36,651 nt of DNA. Source: Inquilinus limosus (GTDB taxonomy: Bacteria > Pseudomonadota > Alphaproteobacteria > DSM-16000 > Inquilinaceae). The notes under the pieces are model-generated. The model saw only the letters and a program-made list of their open reading frames with translations. It was not told where the DNA came from and did no database searches. Shown here piece by piece: positions 26,127 through 34,796 of this stretch. Each line of letters opens with the position of its first letter. The first letter of the stretch is position 1. Both the position numbers and the translations under genes were made by a program. The stretch spans positions 50,321-86,971 of the forward strand of contig NZ_NHON01000018.1 in the NCBI RefSeq assembly GCF_002195995.1, written 5' to 3'.

Positions 26127-26924
26127 TTACTTGCCGGGAGCCAGCGGATCGTAGCCGAACCACTGCAATGCCAGCTTGGAGAGCGACCCGTCGGCCTTCA
26201 TGGAGTCGATCGCCTTGTCGAACTTGGCCTTCAGCTCCTTGTCCTCCTGGCGCAGGCCGATGCCGATGCCCTGGCCGAACAGCGGGTTGTCCCTGCCGGT
26301 CAGGGTCGGGCCGTAATGGACGAAGTTCTTGCCGTTGTCGCTCTTCAGGAACGAATCCCAGGACGTGCTGTCGCCCAGCCCGGCGTCGATGCGGCCGTTG
26401 ACCAGGTCGAAATTGAGCTCGTCGACCGTGTCGTAGAGCTTGATGTTCGCGTCCTTGAACTCGGCCTCGAGGAAGTTCTGGTGGGTGGTCGAGCGCTGCA
26501 CGCCGATGGTCTTGCCCTTCAGCGCGGCATGGAGGTCGGCCAGGGTCTTGGCGTCCTTCAGGATGCCGTCCTTGGCGCCGACGAACCAGGCCGGCGTGTC
26601 GGTGTAGGGCACCGAGAAGGCGATCTGCTTCAGCCGCTCCTCGGTGATCGACATGCCGTCCATCAGGGCGCCGCAGCGCTTGTTCAGCAGCGCCGGGATG
26701 AAACCGTCCCAATCCTGCTGCACGACCTCGCAGGTCAGGCCGGCCTGCTTGCACAGGGCGTTGGCGACATCGACCTCGAAGCCGACGATCTTGCCGGTGG
26801 AATCGGTGTTGTTGAAGGGCGGGTAAGCGCCTTCCATGCAGATGCGCACCGTATCGGCGGCTGCAGCACCGGTCCCCAGCGCCAGCGCCGCCGCCCCGAC
26901 CAGGGACAACCAGATCTTGTTCAT
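26127..26924 (-). CDS. Basic amino-acid binding protein 1 (HisJ/ArgT-like)
   Basis: A 265-residue periplasmic substrate-binding protein with a signal peptide (about 1-23, cleaved near AAAADT). It carries EGAYPPFNNTDSTGKIVGFEVDVANALCKQAG, VVQQDWDGFIPALL and the later GRIDAGLGDS, as in lysine/arginine/ornithine- and histidine-binding proteins. The conserved CX6C pair (Cys58, Cys65) is present. Unlike its neighbour it has extra cysteines at 29 and 84 and Asp89 in the loop that usually contributes serines to the ligand pocket. It starts at the ATG at 26924 with a GGGAGAGG site; the frame upstream belongs to the paralogue's shadow. It is a tandem paralogue of the gene at 27020-27814. Confidence 0.93.
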   Translation of the reverse strand: MNKIWLSLVGAAALALGTGAAAADTVRICMEGAYPPFNNTDSTGKIVGFEVDVANALCKQAGLTCEVVQQDWDGFIPALLNKRCGALMDGMSITEERLKQIAFSVPYTDTPAWFVGAKDGILKDAKTLADLHAALKGKTIGVQRSTTHQNFLEAEFKDANIKLYDTVDELNFDLVNGRIDAGLGDSTSWDSFLKSDNGKNFVHYGPTLTGRDNPLFGQGIGIGLRQEDKELKAKFDKAIDSMKADGSLSKLALQWFGYDPLAPGK

Positions 26925-26938
26925 GAACCTCTCCCGTT

Positions 26939-26953
26939 GGGACCTGCGGTCCC
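26939..26953 (-). promoter_or_regulatory. Leader hairpin of binding-protein gene 1
   Basis: GGGACC and GGTCCC (26939-26944, 26948-26953) form a 6-bp stem with a 3-base loop, just upstream of the ribosome site. A similar hairpin with a changed but still paired base lies before the paralogous gene. It may stabilise or process the binding-protein mRNA. Confidence 0.5.
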
Positions 26954-27019
26954 GGTTGGGGCCGGGGACCGGCACCGCATCGCCGGCCCCGGCCCTGCCC
27001 TGCCGGCTTGATCCTCGCC

Positions 27020-27814
27020 TTACTTGATCGACGTGTCGAAGCCGAACCACTTCACCGACAGCTTCGCCAGCGAGCCGTCGGCGTTCATCGCGTCCAGCGC
27101 CTTGTCCAGCTTGTCCTTCAGCGCCGTATCCTCCTTGCGCAGGCCGATGCCGACGCCGAGGCCGAAGATCGGGTCGTCCTTGCCGGTCAGGCCCGGGCCG
27201 AAATGGGTGAAGCCCTTGCCGGCGTCGCTGGCCAGGAAGTCCTTCCAGCCCAGGCTGTCGGCCAGGCCGGCGTCGATGCGGCCGTTCTGCAGGTCGAGGT
27301 TGAGGTCGTCCTGGGTGTCGTAGAGCCGGACGTCGATGTCCGGGATCTTCTGCTCCAGGAAATTCTGGTGGATGGTCGAGCGCTGCACGCCGACCGACTT
27401 GCCCTTGAGCGCGGCCTTGATGTCGTCCAGCGTCTTGGCGTCCTTGAGTAGGCCGTCCTTGGCGCCGACGAACCAGGCCGGGGTGGTGCTGTAGGGCTTG
27501 GAGAAGGCGATCTGCTTCAGCCGCTCCTCGGTGACCGACATGCCGGCCATGATGCCGTCGAAGCGCTTGTTCAGCAGGGCGGGGATCATGCCGTCCCAAT
27601 CCTGCTGCACGATCTCGCACTTCATCTGGACGCGCTCGCACAGCGCGTTGGCGAGGTCGATCTCGAAGCCGACCAGCTTGCCCGAGGCGTCGGTCGCGTT
27701 GTACGGCGGGTAGGCGCCCTCGGTGCCGATCTTCAGCGTGTCCTGGGCCGAGGCGGTGCCGGCGGCCAGCACGAAGACCGCGGCGGCGGCCAACGACAAC
27801 CAGCTCTTCATCAT
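27020..27814 (-). CDS. Basic amino-acid binding protein 2 (HisJ/ArgT-like)
   Basis: A 264-residue periplasmic binding protein with a signal peptide ending AGTASA-QDT (about 1-23). It is clearly paralogous to the next gene; more than half the residues match by eye over the mature part. It has TEGAYPPYNATDASGKLVGFEIDLANALCERVQMKC with the CX6C pair, IVQQDWDGMIPALL and GRIDAGLADS. The pocket loop reads IMAGMS (Ala90) where paralogue 1 has LMDGMS. The start is the first of two tandem ATG codons (27814). It is placed between the ATPase gene and paralogue 1, so both binding proteins can serve one membrane complex. Confidence 0.93.
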   Translation of the reverse strand: MMKSWLSLAAAAVFVLAAGTASAQDTLKIGTEGAYPPYNATDASGKLVGFEIDLANALCERVQMKCEIVQQDWDGMIPALLNKRFDGIMAGMSVTEERLKQIAFSKPYSTTPAWFVGAKDGLLKDAKTLDDIKAALKGKSVGVQRSTIHQNFLEQKIPDIDVRLYDTQDDLNLDLQNGRIDAGLADSLGWKDFLASDAGKGFTHFGPGLTGKDDPIFGLGVGIGLRKEDTALKDKLDKALDAMNADGSLAKLSVKWFGFDTSIK

Positions 27815-27834
27815 GAAGTCTCCCGTTCGGATCT

Positions 27835-27850
27835 GGGGCCCTGCGGCCCC
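27835..27850 (-). promoter_or_regulatory. Leader hairpin of binding-protein gene 2
   Basis: GGGGCC (27835-27840) pairs with GGCCCC (27845-27850) around 4 bases, upstream of the ribosome site of binding protein 2. Compared with the hairpin at 26939-26953 the A:T pair has become G:C, keeping the stem. Confidence 0.5.
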
Positions 27851-27917
27851 GGGTTGGATGGGTCGATTTCCGCGAAACCGCCGGCCGAGGTCAAGCGGCG
27901 CGGCGAAGCGGCCCCCA

Positions 27918-28709
27918 TCAATGCTGTGCCGCGAGGAATTGCCGGATCCGCTCGGAGCGGGGGTTGTCGAACACCTCGGCGGGCGTCCCCTCCTCCTCGG
28001 TCCGGCCCTGGTGCAGGAAGATGACCTTGCTCGACACCTCTCGGGCGAAGCGCATCTCATGGGTGACGAGCAGCATGGTGTTGCCCTCCTCCGCCAGCTG
28101 GCGGATCACCCGCAGCACCTCGCCGACCAGCTCGGGGTCGAGCGCCGAGGTCGGCTCGTCGAACAGCATCACCTTGGGCTGCATCGCCAGCGCCCGCGCG
28201 ATCGCGGCGCGCTGCTGCTGGCCGCCCGACAGGTGGCTGGGATAGTGGTCGCGCTTGTCGGCGATGCCGACCTTGGCCAGCAGCGCCAGGGCGCGCTCCG
28301 TCGCCTCCTTGCGCGGCACCTTCTGCACATGGATCGGCGCCTCGACCACGTTCTCGAGCACGGTCATATGCGACCACAGGTTGAAGCTCTGGAACACCAT
28401 GCCGAGCTGGGCGCGGATACGGTCGACCTGCTTGCTGTCCTCGGGCTCGGCCTCGCCGGAGCGCAGCTTGCGCATCCGGATCAGCTCGCGGTTGACCCAG
28501 ACGCGGCCGTCATTGGGGATCTCGAGCAGGTTGATGCAGCGGAGCAGCGTGCTCTTGCCCGAGCCGGAGGAGCCGATGATCGAGATGACGTCGCCCTGCT
28601 GGGCCTTCAGCGACACGCCCTTCAGCACTTCGAGCTTGCCGAACCGCTTGTGCATGTCCTCGACGACGATCGCCCCCGCAGGGGCCGCGGCGTCAGCAAC
28701 AGAGACCAC
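27918..28709 (-). CDS. Polar amino-acid ABC transporter ATPase (HisP-type)
   Basis: A 263-residue ATPase that energises the importer. Walker [10 protein letters not shown] (about 46-54), the Q-loop in [17 protein letters not shown], signature LSGGQQQR, Walker [15 protein letters not shown] and switch histidine VTHEM are all intact. [18 protein letters not shown] is the insertion typical of HisP/OccP. The start is a GTG at 28709 with GAGG about 10 bases upstream. It is the first gene of the transporter operon, unlike E. coli, where hisP is last. Confidence 0.93.
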   Translation of the reverse strand: MVSVADAAAPAGAIVVEDMHKRFGKLEVLKGVSLKAQQGDVISIIGSSGSGKSTLLRCINLLEIPNDGRVWVNRELIRMRKLRSGEAEPEDSKQVDRIRAQLGMVFQSFNLWSHMTVLENVVEAPIHVQKVPRKEATERALALLAKVGIADKRDHYPSHLSGGQQQRAAIARALAMQPKVMLFDEPTSALDPELVGEVLRVIRQLAEEGNTMLLVTHEMRFAREVSSKVIFLHQGRTEEEGTPAEVFDNPRSERIRQFLAAQH

Positions 28710-28745
28710 GATGGAAAAGCCTCACCCGAGTTCTTGTTGCAGTCG

Positions 28746-28760
28746 AAACAAGCATTGTTT
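28746..28760. promoter_or_regulatory. Perfect palindrome upstream of the transporter operon
   Basis: AAACAA-GCA-TTGTTT is a perfect 15-bp palindrome 36 bases before the GTG start of the ATPase gene, inside the 157-base gap to ccmI. A TTGACC (complement of about 28777-28782) lies just upstream of it as a possible -35 box, so a protein bound here could control the operon. Confidence 0.5.
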
Positions 28761-28866
28761 CCCGGCTCCGGTCAACCGCGGCCCGACGGCGCGCCGCCGA
28801 AGCCGCGAGAGCGAAAGTCCAGGGCCGGTTTTCATTTGCATTGTTGCGGATTCAGTCGGGCCACGG

Positions 28867-30255
28867 TCATCCGGCGCCAGGGGCTGGCAGCTGGGACATG
28901 CGGCCTTCGATCGCCCGGCGCTCGGCGCTGCCCTCCTGGAACTGGTCGCGCATCCGGCCCCACAGGCGCCGCGCCTCCTCCGGCTGGCCCGCCTTCTGCG
29001 CGGCGACGCCGAGGAACCACAGGGCCTGCAGGTCGTTCGGGTTGGACGCCAGGATGCGGCGCAGCCCGGTCTCCAGCACCGGCGGCACATCCTCGCCCCG
29101 CCCCGCGTTCAGCAGGGCATCGGCATAGGCGCGCAGCAGGTCGTTGTTGTCCGGCGCCAGCGCCGCGGCCTTGGCATAGGCGTCGGCGGCGGCATCGGCC
29201 TCGCCCAGCACGCCGCGGGCGCGGGCCAGTCGGACCCAGCCCTCCAGGTCGTCCGGCGACTGCTGCAGCCGGGCCGCCAGCCCGTCGACCATGCCGCGGA
29301 TCGCCTTCTCCTGCTCGTCCGGCGACAGCGAGGCGATGGCGCCGGCCGCGCCGGTCGCCGGCCGGGCTGCCGGCTGCGGTTCCGGGATCACGGTCTTCGG
29401 GTCGAGGCCAAGGCGCTGCGCCATTTCGGTCAGGCGCTGCCGGAGCTCCGGCAGCCATGGTGCATCGGCCGGCGAATCCCGCACGACGCCTTGCCACAAC
29501 TCCAGCGCCGCCCGGTCGTCACCGGCCTGGGCGTTGCCCACCCCCAGGATGTAGCGGGCGCGGATGTCGTTGGGGCGCAGCGACAGCACCTGCTGGAAGG
29601 CGGCGCGGGCGGTCTCGGTGACGGTGCCGCCATTGGCGCCGACCAAGGCCATGCCGTAGAGGCTGATCAGCTCCGGATCGGTTCCATCCAGTCCGCCTCC
29701 CGATAGACCGATGGCGCGGCCATAGGCGTCGGCCGCCTTCGCGCTCTCCCCCAGTTGGCTCCAGCGCCGGCCGAGCTCGACCCAGCCGGCGCGGTCCTGC
29801 GGGTTCGCGGCCATGCGCTGCTCCAGGGCCAGCGCCTCGGTCATCGCCGTCTGGACCGCCTGGCGCTCGCCCGGGTCGCGGCTGGCGAAGGGCTGCGACG
29901 GCAGGTTCGGGGTGCCCTCGGCAAGATAGATCGCCAGCGCCGCCACCGGCAGCAGCACGGCCAGGCCGAACGCCACGCGGCGCGGCGGCAGGGCCGGAGC
30001 GGCGACCGCCGGCTGCGCCTGGCCGGCGGCGGCCAGCAGGCGGCGGCCGATCTCCGCCTTGGCCGCCTCGGCCTCGGCGGCGCCGATCTCGCCGGCGGCA
30101 CGCTCGCGCTCCAGCTCCTTCAGCTGGTCGCGGTAGATCGCGGCGTCGGAGTCCGCCGACCCCGGCGCGCTGGTGGCGAACAGCCGGCGCAGCAGCAGGG
30201 CGACGGCGCCCGCGGTCATCAGCGCGGCGACGACCCAGAAGACCCAGCCGGTCAC
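28867..30255 (-). CDS. ccmI: Cytochrome c maturation protein CcmI (CycH)
   Basis: A 462-residue membrane-anchored protein that holds apocytochrome c for heme ligation. Two transmembrane helices (about 4-25 and 93-113) bracket a coiled-coil cytoplasmic loop (YRDQLKELERERAAGEIGAAEAEAAKAEI), and a long periplasmic part with TPR repeats follows (for example NPQDRAGWVELGRRWSQLGESAKAADAYGRAI, and SPDDLEGWVRLARARGVLGEADAAADAYAKA). The start is a GTG that overlaps the ccmH stop (GTGA), so the two are coupled. It is the last gene of the ccm cluster; 28710-28866 separates it from the transporter operon. Confidence 0.94.
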   Translation of the reverse strand: MTGWVFWVVAALMTAGAVALLLRRLFATSAPGSADSDAAIYRDQLKELERERAAGEIGAAEAEAAKAEIGRRLLAAAGQAQPAVAAPALPPRRVAFGLAVLLPVAALAIYLAEGTPNLPSQPFASRDPGERQAVQTAMTEALALEQRMAANPQDRAGWVELGRRWSQLGESAKAADAYGRAIGLSGGGLDGTDPELISLYGMALVGANGGTVTETARAAFQQVLSLRPNDIRARYILGVGNAQAGDDRAALELWQGVVRDSPADAPWLPELRQRLTEMAQRLGLDPKTVIPEPQPAARPATGAAGAIASLSPDEQEKAIRGMVDGLAARLQQSPDDLEGWVRLARARGVLGEADAAADAYAKAAALAPDNNDLLRAYADALLNAGRGEDVPPVLETGLRRILASNPNDLQALWFLGVAAQKAGQPEEARRLWGRMRDQFQEGSAERRAIEGRMSQLPAPGAG

Positions 30256-30800
30256 GGGGCAGGCTCCTCATCGATCAGCCGGGCCAGGCGCTGGCTCTCC
30301 TCCGCCGACAGCGGCTGCGCCTCGGCCGGGCGCCGGCGGCGGCGCAGGATCAGCAGGGCGATGGCGGCGAACAGCAGCACCACCGGGCCGAACCACAGCG
30401 CCAGCGTGCCGGCCCGCAGCGGCGGCCGCAGCAGCACATAGTCGCCGTAGCGGGCGGTGACGAAGTCCAGCACCTGGGCGTTGCTGTCGCCGGCCTTCAG
30501 CCGCTCGCGCACGATGGTGCGCAGGTCGCGCGCCAGATCGGCGTTGGAATCGTCGATCGACTGGTTCTGGCAGACCAGGCAGCGCAGCTCCTGCCCCAGC
30601 TCCCGCGCCCGCGCCTCCAGCGCCGGGTCGGCCAGCTGCTCCTGCGGCTCGATCGCGCCGGCAGGGGTGGCAAAAGCCAGAGCGAGGAACACGGCCGTCA
30701 CCGCCAGCCGAACCGCTTGCCCCCACCGAGTCCCCCCTACCCCCCTCCCGCGGGGGGAGGGACAAGAAAGAGCAGCTCTGCTGGAGGAAAAACCGGTCAC
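30252..30800 (-). CDS. ccmH: Cytochrome c maturation protein CcmH (thiol reductase)
   Basis: CcmH reduces the apocytochrome CXXCH motif. The mature part contains LRCLVCQNQSIDDSNADLARDLR, with the RCXXC active site, and a C-terminal membrane helix (about 143-164). There is no ATG in frame before the signal-like helix VRLAVTAVFLALAFATPAGA. The only plausible start is a GTG at 30800 that overlaps the ccmG stop (GTGA), giving 182 residues. The first ~27 residues (SPRGRGVGGTRW-like) come from a REP-like palindrome, so the N-terminus is unusual and its real start is uncertain. The function call itself is secure. Confidence 0.9.
   Translation of the reverse strand: MTGFSSSRAALSCPSPRGRGVGGTRWGQAVRLAVTAVFLALAFATPAGAIEPQEQLADPALEARARELGQELRCLVCQNQSIDDSNADLARDLRTIVRERLKAGDSNAQVLDFVTARYGDYVLLRPPLRAGTLALWFGPVVLLFAAIALLILRRRRRPAEAQPLSAEESQRLARLIDEEPAP
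30730..30763. repeat. REP-like GC palindrome overlapping the 5' end of ccmH
   Basis: An imperfect palindrome from GTCCCCCC (30730) to GGAGGGAC (30763), C-rich on one side and G-rich on the other. It sits inside the N-terminal coding region of ccmH. Its reading gives the SPRGRG-type peptide seen when such repeats are translated. It is a different family from the four REPIN-like elements. Confidence 0.65.
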
Positions 30801-31333
30801 TTCGCCAGCTCCGCCAGCAGCGGCCGGATCTCGCGGTCGACGATGTCGGGGGTCAGCGGGCCGGGGTGGCGGTAGCGGATGCGGCCGGCCTTGTCGATCA
30901 CGAAGGTCTCCGGCACGCCGTAGACGCCGAGGTCGATCGCGGTGCGGCCCTCGACATCGGCGCCGATCCGGCGATACGGATCGCCGTTGCGCTTCAGCCA
31001 GGCCAGCGCGTCCTCCGGCTTGTCCTTGTAGTTGATGGCCACCACCGGGATGCCGTCCTCGCGGCCGAGCTTGGTGATCACCGGATGCTCGGCCAGGCAC
31101 GGCACGCACCAGCTGGCGAAGACGTTCAGCAGCATCGGCCGGCTGCCGAAATCACCGGTCGACAGCCCGTCGGACCGGCCCGGCAGCGCCGCCAGGTCGA
31201 AGGCCGGCAGCGGCTTGTCGATCAGGGCCGAGGGCAAGGCCTGCGGGTCGCTGCCGGACAGGAGCTTGGTGCCGACCCCGACGGCGAGGCCAACGAGCAG
31301 CAGCAGCGGCAGGAGGAACAGGAGACGGCGCAT
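30797..31333 (-). CDS. ccmG: Thiol:disulfide oxidoreductase CcmG (DsbE)
   Basis: A 178-residue membrane-tethered thioredoxin (anchor helix about 3-22) that keeps CcmH and apocytochrome cysteines reduced. The active site is WCVPC (75-79); GVYGVPETFVID contains the cis-proline. Its start at 31333 is 19 bases downstream of the ccmF stop with a GGAAG site. The stop overlaps the GTG start of ccmH by GTGA. The frame is open far upstream, but only as a shadow of ccmF. Confidence 0.95.
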   Translation of the reverse strand: MRRLLFLLPLLLLVGLAVGVGTKLLSGSDPQALPSALIDKPLPAFDLAALPGRSDGLSTGDFGSRPMLLNVFASWCVPCLAEHPVITKLGREDGIPVVAINYKDKPEDALAWLKRNGDPYRRIGADVEGRTAIDLGVYGVPETFVIDKAGRIRYRHPGPLTPDIVDREIRPLLAELAK

Positions 31334-31352
31334 CGATGGTCTTCCGCGATCC

Positions 31353-33320
31353 TCAGGCCGGCTGGCTCGCGGCCGGCGCCGCCGCCCGCCGCGGCGCGCC
31401 GACCCGCAGCCGACGGTCGCTGAGCGACAGGGCGCCGCCGAAGGCCATGACCAGGGCGCCGCCCCAGATCCACGGCACCAGCGGGTGGTGGTAGAGGCGC
31501 AGGCTCCAGCGGCCATCCGCCTGCGGCTCGCCCAGGGCGACATAGACGTCGCCGGCCAGGGTGGTGTGGATCGCCACCTCGCTGGTCGGCATCTGCGCCA
31601 CCGGGTAGAAGCGCTTCTCGGGCGCCATGTCGGTGACGAAGGCGCCGTCATGCAGCAGCCTCAGGTCGCCCAGGCTGGTCTGGTAGTTCGGCCCCTGCTG
31701 CGCCGTCACGCCGTCGAACTCGACCGCGTAGCCGGCGGCAAGGTCGATACGGTCGCCCGGCTTCGCCAGCACCAGCCGCTCGGTCGACCAGTAGCTGGAG
31801 CCGATCATGCCCAGGAGCGCGATGCCGAGCCCGGCATGGGCGAAGGCGGTGCCCCAGGCGCTGCGCGGCAGGCCGACCGCGCGGGACAGGCTGTCGCGCA
31901 GCGGGATCCGGAACAGGCGCACCCGCTCCGCGATCTCGGTGGCGGCGCCGAGCACCACCCAGGCGCCGAAGGCGATGCCGAGCAGCGCCAGCACCGGCCC
32001 GCCGCCCTGCAGCCACAGCGCCGCCAGGGCGACGATCACGGCGCCGGCGGCGGCGAATTTCAGCCGGCCGAGCACGCCCGATAGGTCGCCGCGCTTCCAG
32101 GCCATCAGCGGCGCCACCACCATCGCCACCACCACCGGCGTCATCAGCGGCACGAAGGTGAGCTGGTAGTAGGGCTTGCCGACCGACACGGTCTTGTCGA
32201 GCAGCGGATAGAGCGTGCCGAAGAACACGGTCAGCGTGGCGGTGCAGATCAGGAGGTTGTTCAGCACCAGCGCCCCTTCCCGGCTGATCGGGGCGAAGAC
32301 GCCGCCCAGCTTCAGCCGCGGCGCGCGCAGGGCGTAGAGGGTGAAGGCGCCGCCGACGGTGATCGCCAGCAGCAGCAGGATGAACACCCCGCGCTCCGGA
32401 TCCACCGCGAAGGCGTGCACCGAGGTGATGATGCCGGACCGCACCAGGAAGGTGCCGACCAGGCTGAGGCCGAAGGTGAGGATGGCGAGCAGGACGGTCC
32501 AGCTCTTCAGCGCGTCACGCTTCTCCACCACCAGGGCGGAGTGCAGGAGCGCGGTGCCGGACAGCCAGGGCATCAGCGAGGCATTCTCGACCGGGTCCCA
32601 GAACCACCAGCCGCCCCAGCCCAGCTCGTAATAGGCCCAGTAGGAGCCGAGCGCGATGCCGACGGTCAGGAACGACCAGGCCGCCAGGGTCCAGGGCCGC
32701 ACCCAGCGCGCCCAGGCGGGGTCGACCCGGCCCTCGATCAACGCCGCGACGGCGAAGGAGAAGGCCATCGAGAAGCCGACATAGCCGAGATAGAGGAAGG
32801 GCGGGTGGAAGGCCAGGCCGGGATCCTGCAGCAACGGGTTCATGTCCCGGCCGTCGATCGGCGCCGGGTCGAACCGCAGGAACGGGTTCGAGGTCAGGAT
32901 GATGAAGGCCAGGAAGCCGACGCCGATCATGCCCTGCACCGCCAGCACCCGGGCCTTCAGCGTCGCCGGCAGGTTGCCGCCGAACAGCGCCACCGCGGCG
33001 CCGAACAGCGCCAAGATGAGGACCCAGAGCAGCATCGAGCCCTCATGGTTCCCCCAGACGCCGGTGACCTTGTACAGCATCGGCTTGGTGGACAGGCTGT
33101 TGTTCGCCACCAGCGCCACCGAGAAATCGGAGACGACATAGGCCCAGGTCAGCGCCGCGAAGGCGATGCCGATGGCGGCGAGCTGCAGCGTCGCCGCCGG
33201 CTCGGCGATCGCCATCAGCCCGGGATGGCGGCGGGCGGCGCCCCACAGCGGCAGGGTCGACTGCACCAGGGCCAGGATCAGCGCCAGCACCAGGGCGTAA
33301 TGGCCGAGCTCGGGGATCAT
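31353..33320 (-). CDS. ccmF: Heme lyase subunit CcmF
   Basis: A 655-residue polytopic membrane protein, the core of the heme lyase that joins heme to apocytochrome c. The heme-handling WWD domain is [19 protein letters not shown], and histidines are in [12 protein letters not shown] and [14 protein letters not shown]. About 14-15 hydrophobic helices are visible, with a periplasmic domain near the C-terminus ([21 protein letters not shown]). The ATG overlaps the ccmE stop (ATGA), so it is translated with it. Confidence 0.97.
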   Translation of the reverse strand: MIPELGHYALVLALILALVQSTLPLWGAARRHPGLMAIAEPAATLQLAAIGIAFAALTWAYVVSDFSVALVANNSLSTKPMLYKVTGVWGNHEGSMLLWVLILALFGAAVALFGGNLPATLKARVLAVQGMIGVGFLAFIILTSNPFLRFDPAPIDGRDMNPLLQDPGLAFHPPFLYLGYVGFSMAFSFAVAALIEGRVDPAWARWVRPWTLAAWSFLTVGIALGSYWAYYELGWGGWWFWDPVENASLMPWLSGTALLHSALVVEKRDALKSWTVLLAILTFGLSLVGTFLVRSGIITSVHAFAVDPERGVFILLLLAITVGGAFTLYALRAPRLKLGGVFAPISREGALVLNNLLICTATLTVFFGTLYPLLDKTVSVGKPYYQLTFVPLMTPVVVAMVVAPLMAWKRGDLSGVLGRLKFAAAGAVIVALAALWLQGGGPVLALLGIAFGAWVVLGAATEIAERVRLFRIPLRDSLSRAVGLPRSAWGTAFAHAGLGIALLGMIGSSYWSTERLVLAKPGDRIDLAAGYAVEFDGVTAQQGPNYQTSLGDLRLLHDGAFVTDMAPEKRFYPVAQMPTSEVAIHTTLAGDVYVALGEPQADGRWSLRLYHHPLVPWIWGGALVMAFGGALSLSDRRLRVGAPRRAAAPAASQPA

Positions 33321-33802
33321 TGCGCGGCCACCGTGCCGGTCGGGAGGGCGGGCTTGCCGGCGGCGCCGGGCGCGCCGGGATGGCCGGCATCCTGGAGGGC
33401 CTTGGCGACTTCGGGCGGCATGTATTTCTCGTCGTGCTTGGCCAGGAGCTCGTCGGCGACGAAGGTGCCGTCGGCCGCGACCCGGCCATGCGCCACCACG
33501 CCCTGGCCCTCGCGGAACAGGTCGGGGACGATGCCGGCATAGCGCACCGGCACATCGAAGGCGGTGTCGGTGACGGTGAAGGTGATGGTCTGCCCGTCCG
33601 GGAGGCGCTGCAGCGAGCCGTCGACCACCAGCCCGCCGAGGCGGAAGCGCTGGCCCTCCGCCACCTTGCCGTCATGCAGCTCGGTCGGGCTGTAGAAGAA
33701 CAGCAGATTGTCCTGGAAGGCGCTCAGCGCCAGAGCCGAGGCGGTGCCGAGGCCGAGGGCGGCGAGGCCCAGCAGCATCAGGCGGCGGCGCTTGCGGGTC
33801 AT
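33317..33802 (-). CDS. ccmE: Heme chaperone CcmE
   Basis: A 161-residue membrane-anchored periplasmic chaperone that binds heme covalently and passes it to CcmF. After the anchor (about 8-28) comes the OB-fold domain with [17 protein letters not shown] and [21 protein letters not shown]. The heme-attachment His123 is in [11 protein letters not shown], with Tyr127 as the axial ligand (HXXXY form). A C-terminal flexible Ala/Pro/Gly tail follows. The start overlaps the ccmD stop (ATGA). Confidence 0.97.
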   Translation of the reverse strand: MTRKRRRLMLLGLAALGLGTASALALSAFQDNLLFFYSPTELHDGKVAEGQRFRLGGLVVDGSLQRLPDGQTITFTVTDTAFDVPVRYAGIVPDLFREGQGVVAHGRVAADGTFVADELLAKHDEKYMPPEVAKALQDAGHPGAPGAAGKPALPTGTVAAQ

Positions 33803-33978
33803 GCCCGTCTCCCGCGGCCGCGCAGCTGCTCCAGCGCCTCCAGGCTGCGCCGGCTGCTGCGCCGCCGCGCCAGGGTGGCGACGGTCAGCCCGACCAGCAC
33901 CACCAAAGCGGCGCCATAGGCGGTCCAGACATAGGGCGCGTAACCGCCCATCGCGAGGAACTCGGTCACGCTGGTCAT
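33799..33978 (-). CDS. ccmD: Heme exporter subunit CcmD
   Basis: A 59-residue single-helix membrane protein (about 18-37) that helps release holo-CcmE from the CcmABC complex. The order of features, [22 protein letters not shown] then a basic C-terminal part [16 protein letters not shown], is the CcmD signature. It overlaps ccmC and ccmE by ATGA at both ends. Confidence 0.92.
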   Translation of the reverse strand: MTSVTEFLAMGGYAPYVWTAYGAALVVLVGLTVATLARRRSSRRSLEALEQLRGRGRRA

Positions 33979-34736
33979 GCGGCCGGCTGCTCCAGTCCGG
34001 GGGTCTCGCCCCGGCGCGCCGCCATGGCGGTGGCCAGGCGCAGGGCGCGGATGCGGCGCTCGGCGATCTCGGTCTCGGTGCGCAGCAGCACCAGCCAGGC
34101 GAACAGCGCGGTGAAGGCCACCGCCATCAGCAGCAGCGGCACCAGCATCGAGGAGTCCAGGGTGGAGCCGCCCAGCTTCATCACCGAGGCTGGCTGGTGC
34201 AGCGTGTTCCACCAATCGACCGAGAACTTGATGATCGGCAGGTTGACGGCGCCGACCAGGGTCAGCACCGCGCCGGCCTTGAGGCCACGCTGCGGGTCGT
34301 CGAAGGCGGAGACCAGCACGATGTAGCCGAGATAGATGAAGAACAGGATCAGCACGCTGGTCAGCCGCGCATCCCATACCCACCAGGTGCCCCACATCGG
34401 CTGGCCCCAGAGCGAGCCGGACAAGAGGCACAGGGCGGTGAAGCCGGCGCCGAGCGGCGCCGCGGCCTTGGTGTAGAGCTCGGCCACCGGGTGCTTCCAC
34501 ACCAGGCCGACGGCCGAGGCCACGGCCATGGTGGTGTAGACCATCATCGCCATCCAGGCCGCGGGCACGTGGATGTACATGATCCGCACCGTCTCGCCCT
34601 GCTGGTAGTCCGGCGGCGAATCGAACAGGGCGAACCACAGCCCGGCGCCGAGCGTCAGCAGGGCGACGCCGAGGGCCCAGGGCCGCAGGGCGGCGCTCAG
34701 GCGCAGGAAGCGGGCCGGGTTGGCGAAGCGATGCAT
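33975..34736 (-). CDS. ccmC: Heme exporter permease CcmC
   Basis: A 253-residue six-helix membrane protein that presents heme to CcmE. The WWD motif is [13 protein letters not shown], and the conserved histidines lie in [11 protein letters not shown] and LHQPAS. It begins at 34736 and overlaps ccmD by ATGA. Unlike most ccm clusters, ccmB does not precede it directly: a SET gene and an opposite gene lie between. Confidence 0.97.
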   Translation of the reverse strand: MHRFANPARFLRLSAALRPWALGVALLTLGAGLWFALFDSPPDYQQGETVRIMYIHVPAAWMAMMVYTTMAVASAVGLVWKHPVAELYTKAAAPLGAGFTALCLLSGSLWGQPMWGTWWVWDARLTSVLILFFIYLGYIVLVSAFDDPQRGLKAGAVLTLVGAVNLPIIKFSVDWWNTLHQPASVMKLGGSTLDSSMLVPLLLMAVAFTALFAWLVLLRTETEIAERRIRALRLATAMAARRGETPGLEQPAA

Positions 34737-34796
34737 GGGCGTGGCGTGGCGGTCGTTGGTCTCAGGATAGACAAAGCCGGGGCGCGTGTCGGCGGC

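Noticed and set aside
30797-31651. Longer start for ccmG reaching into ccmF.
   Set aside because: The extension overlaps ccmF antiphase and lacks homology; the membrane anchor begins at the ATG at 31333.
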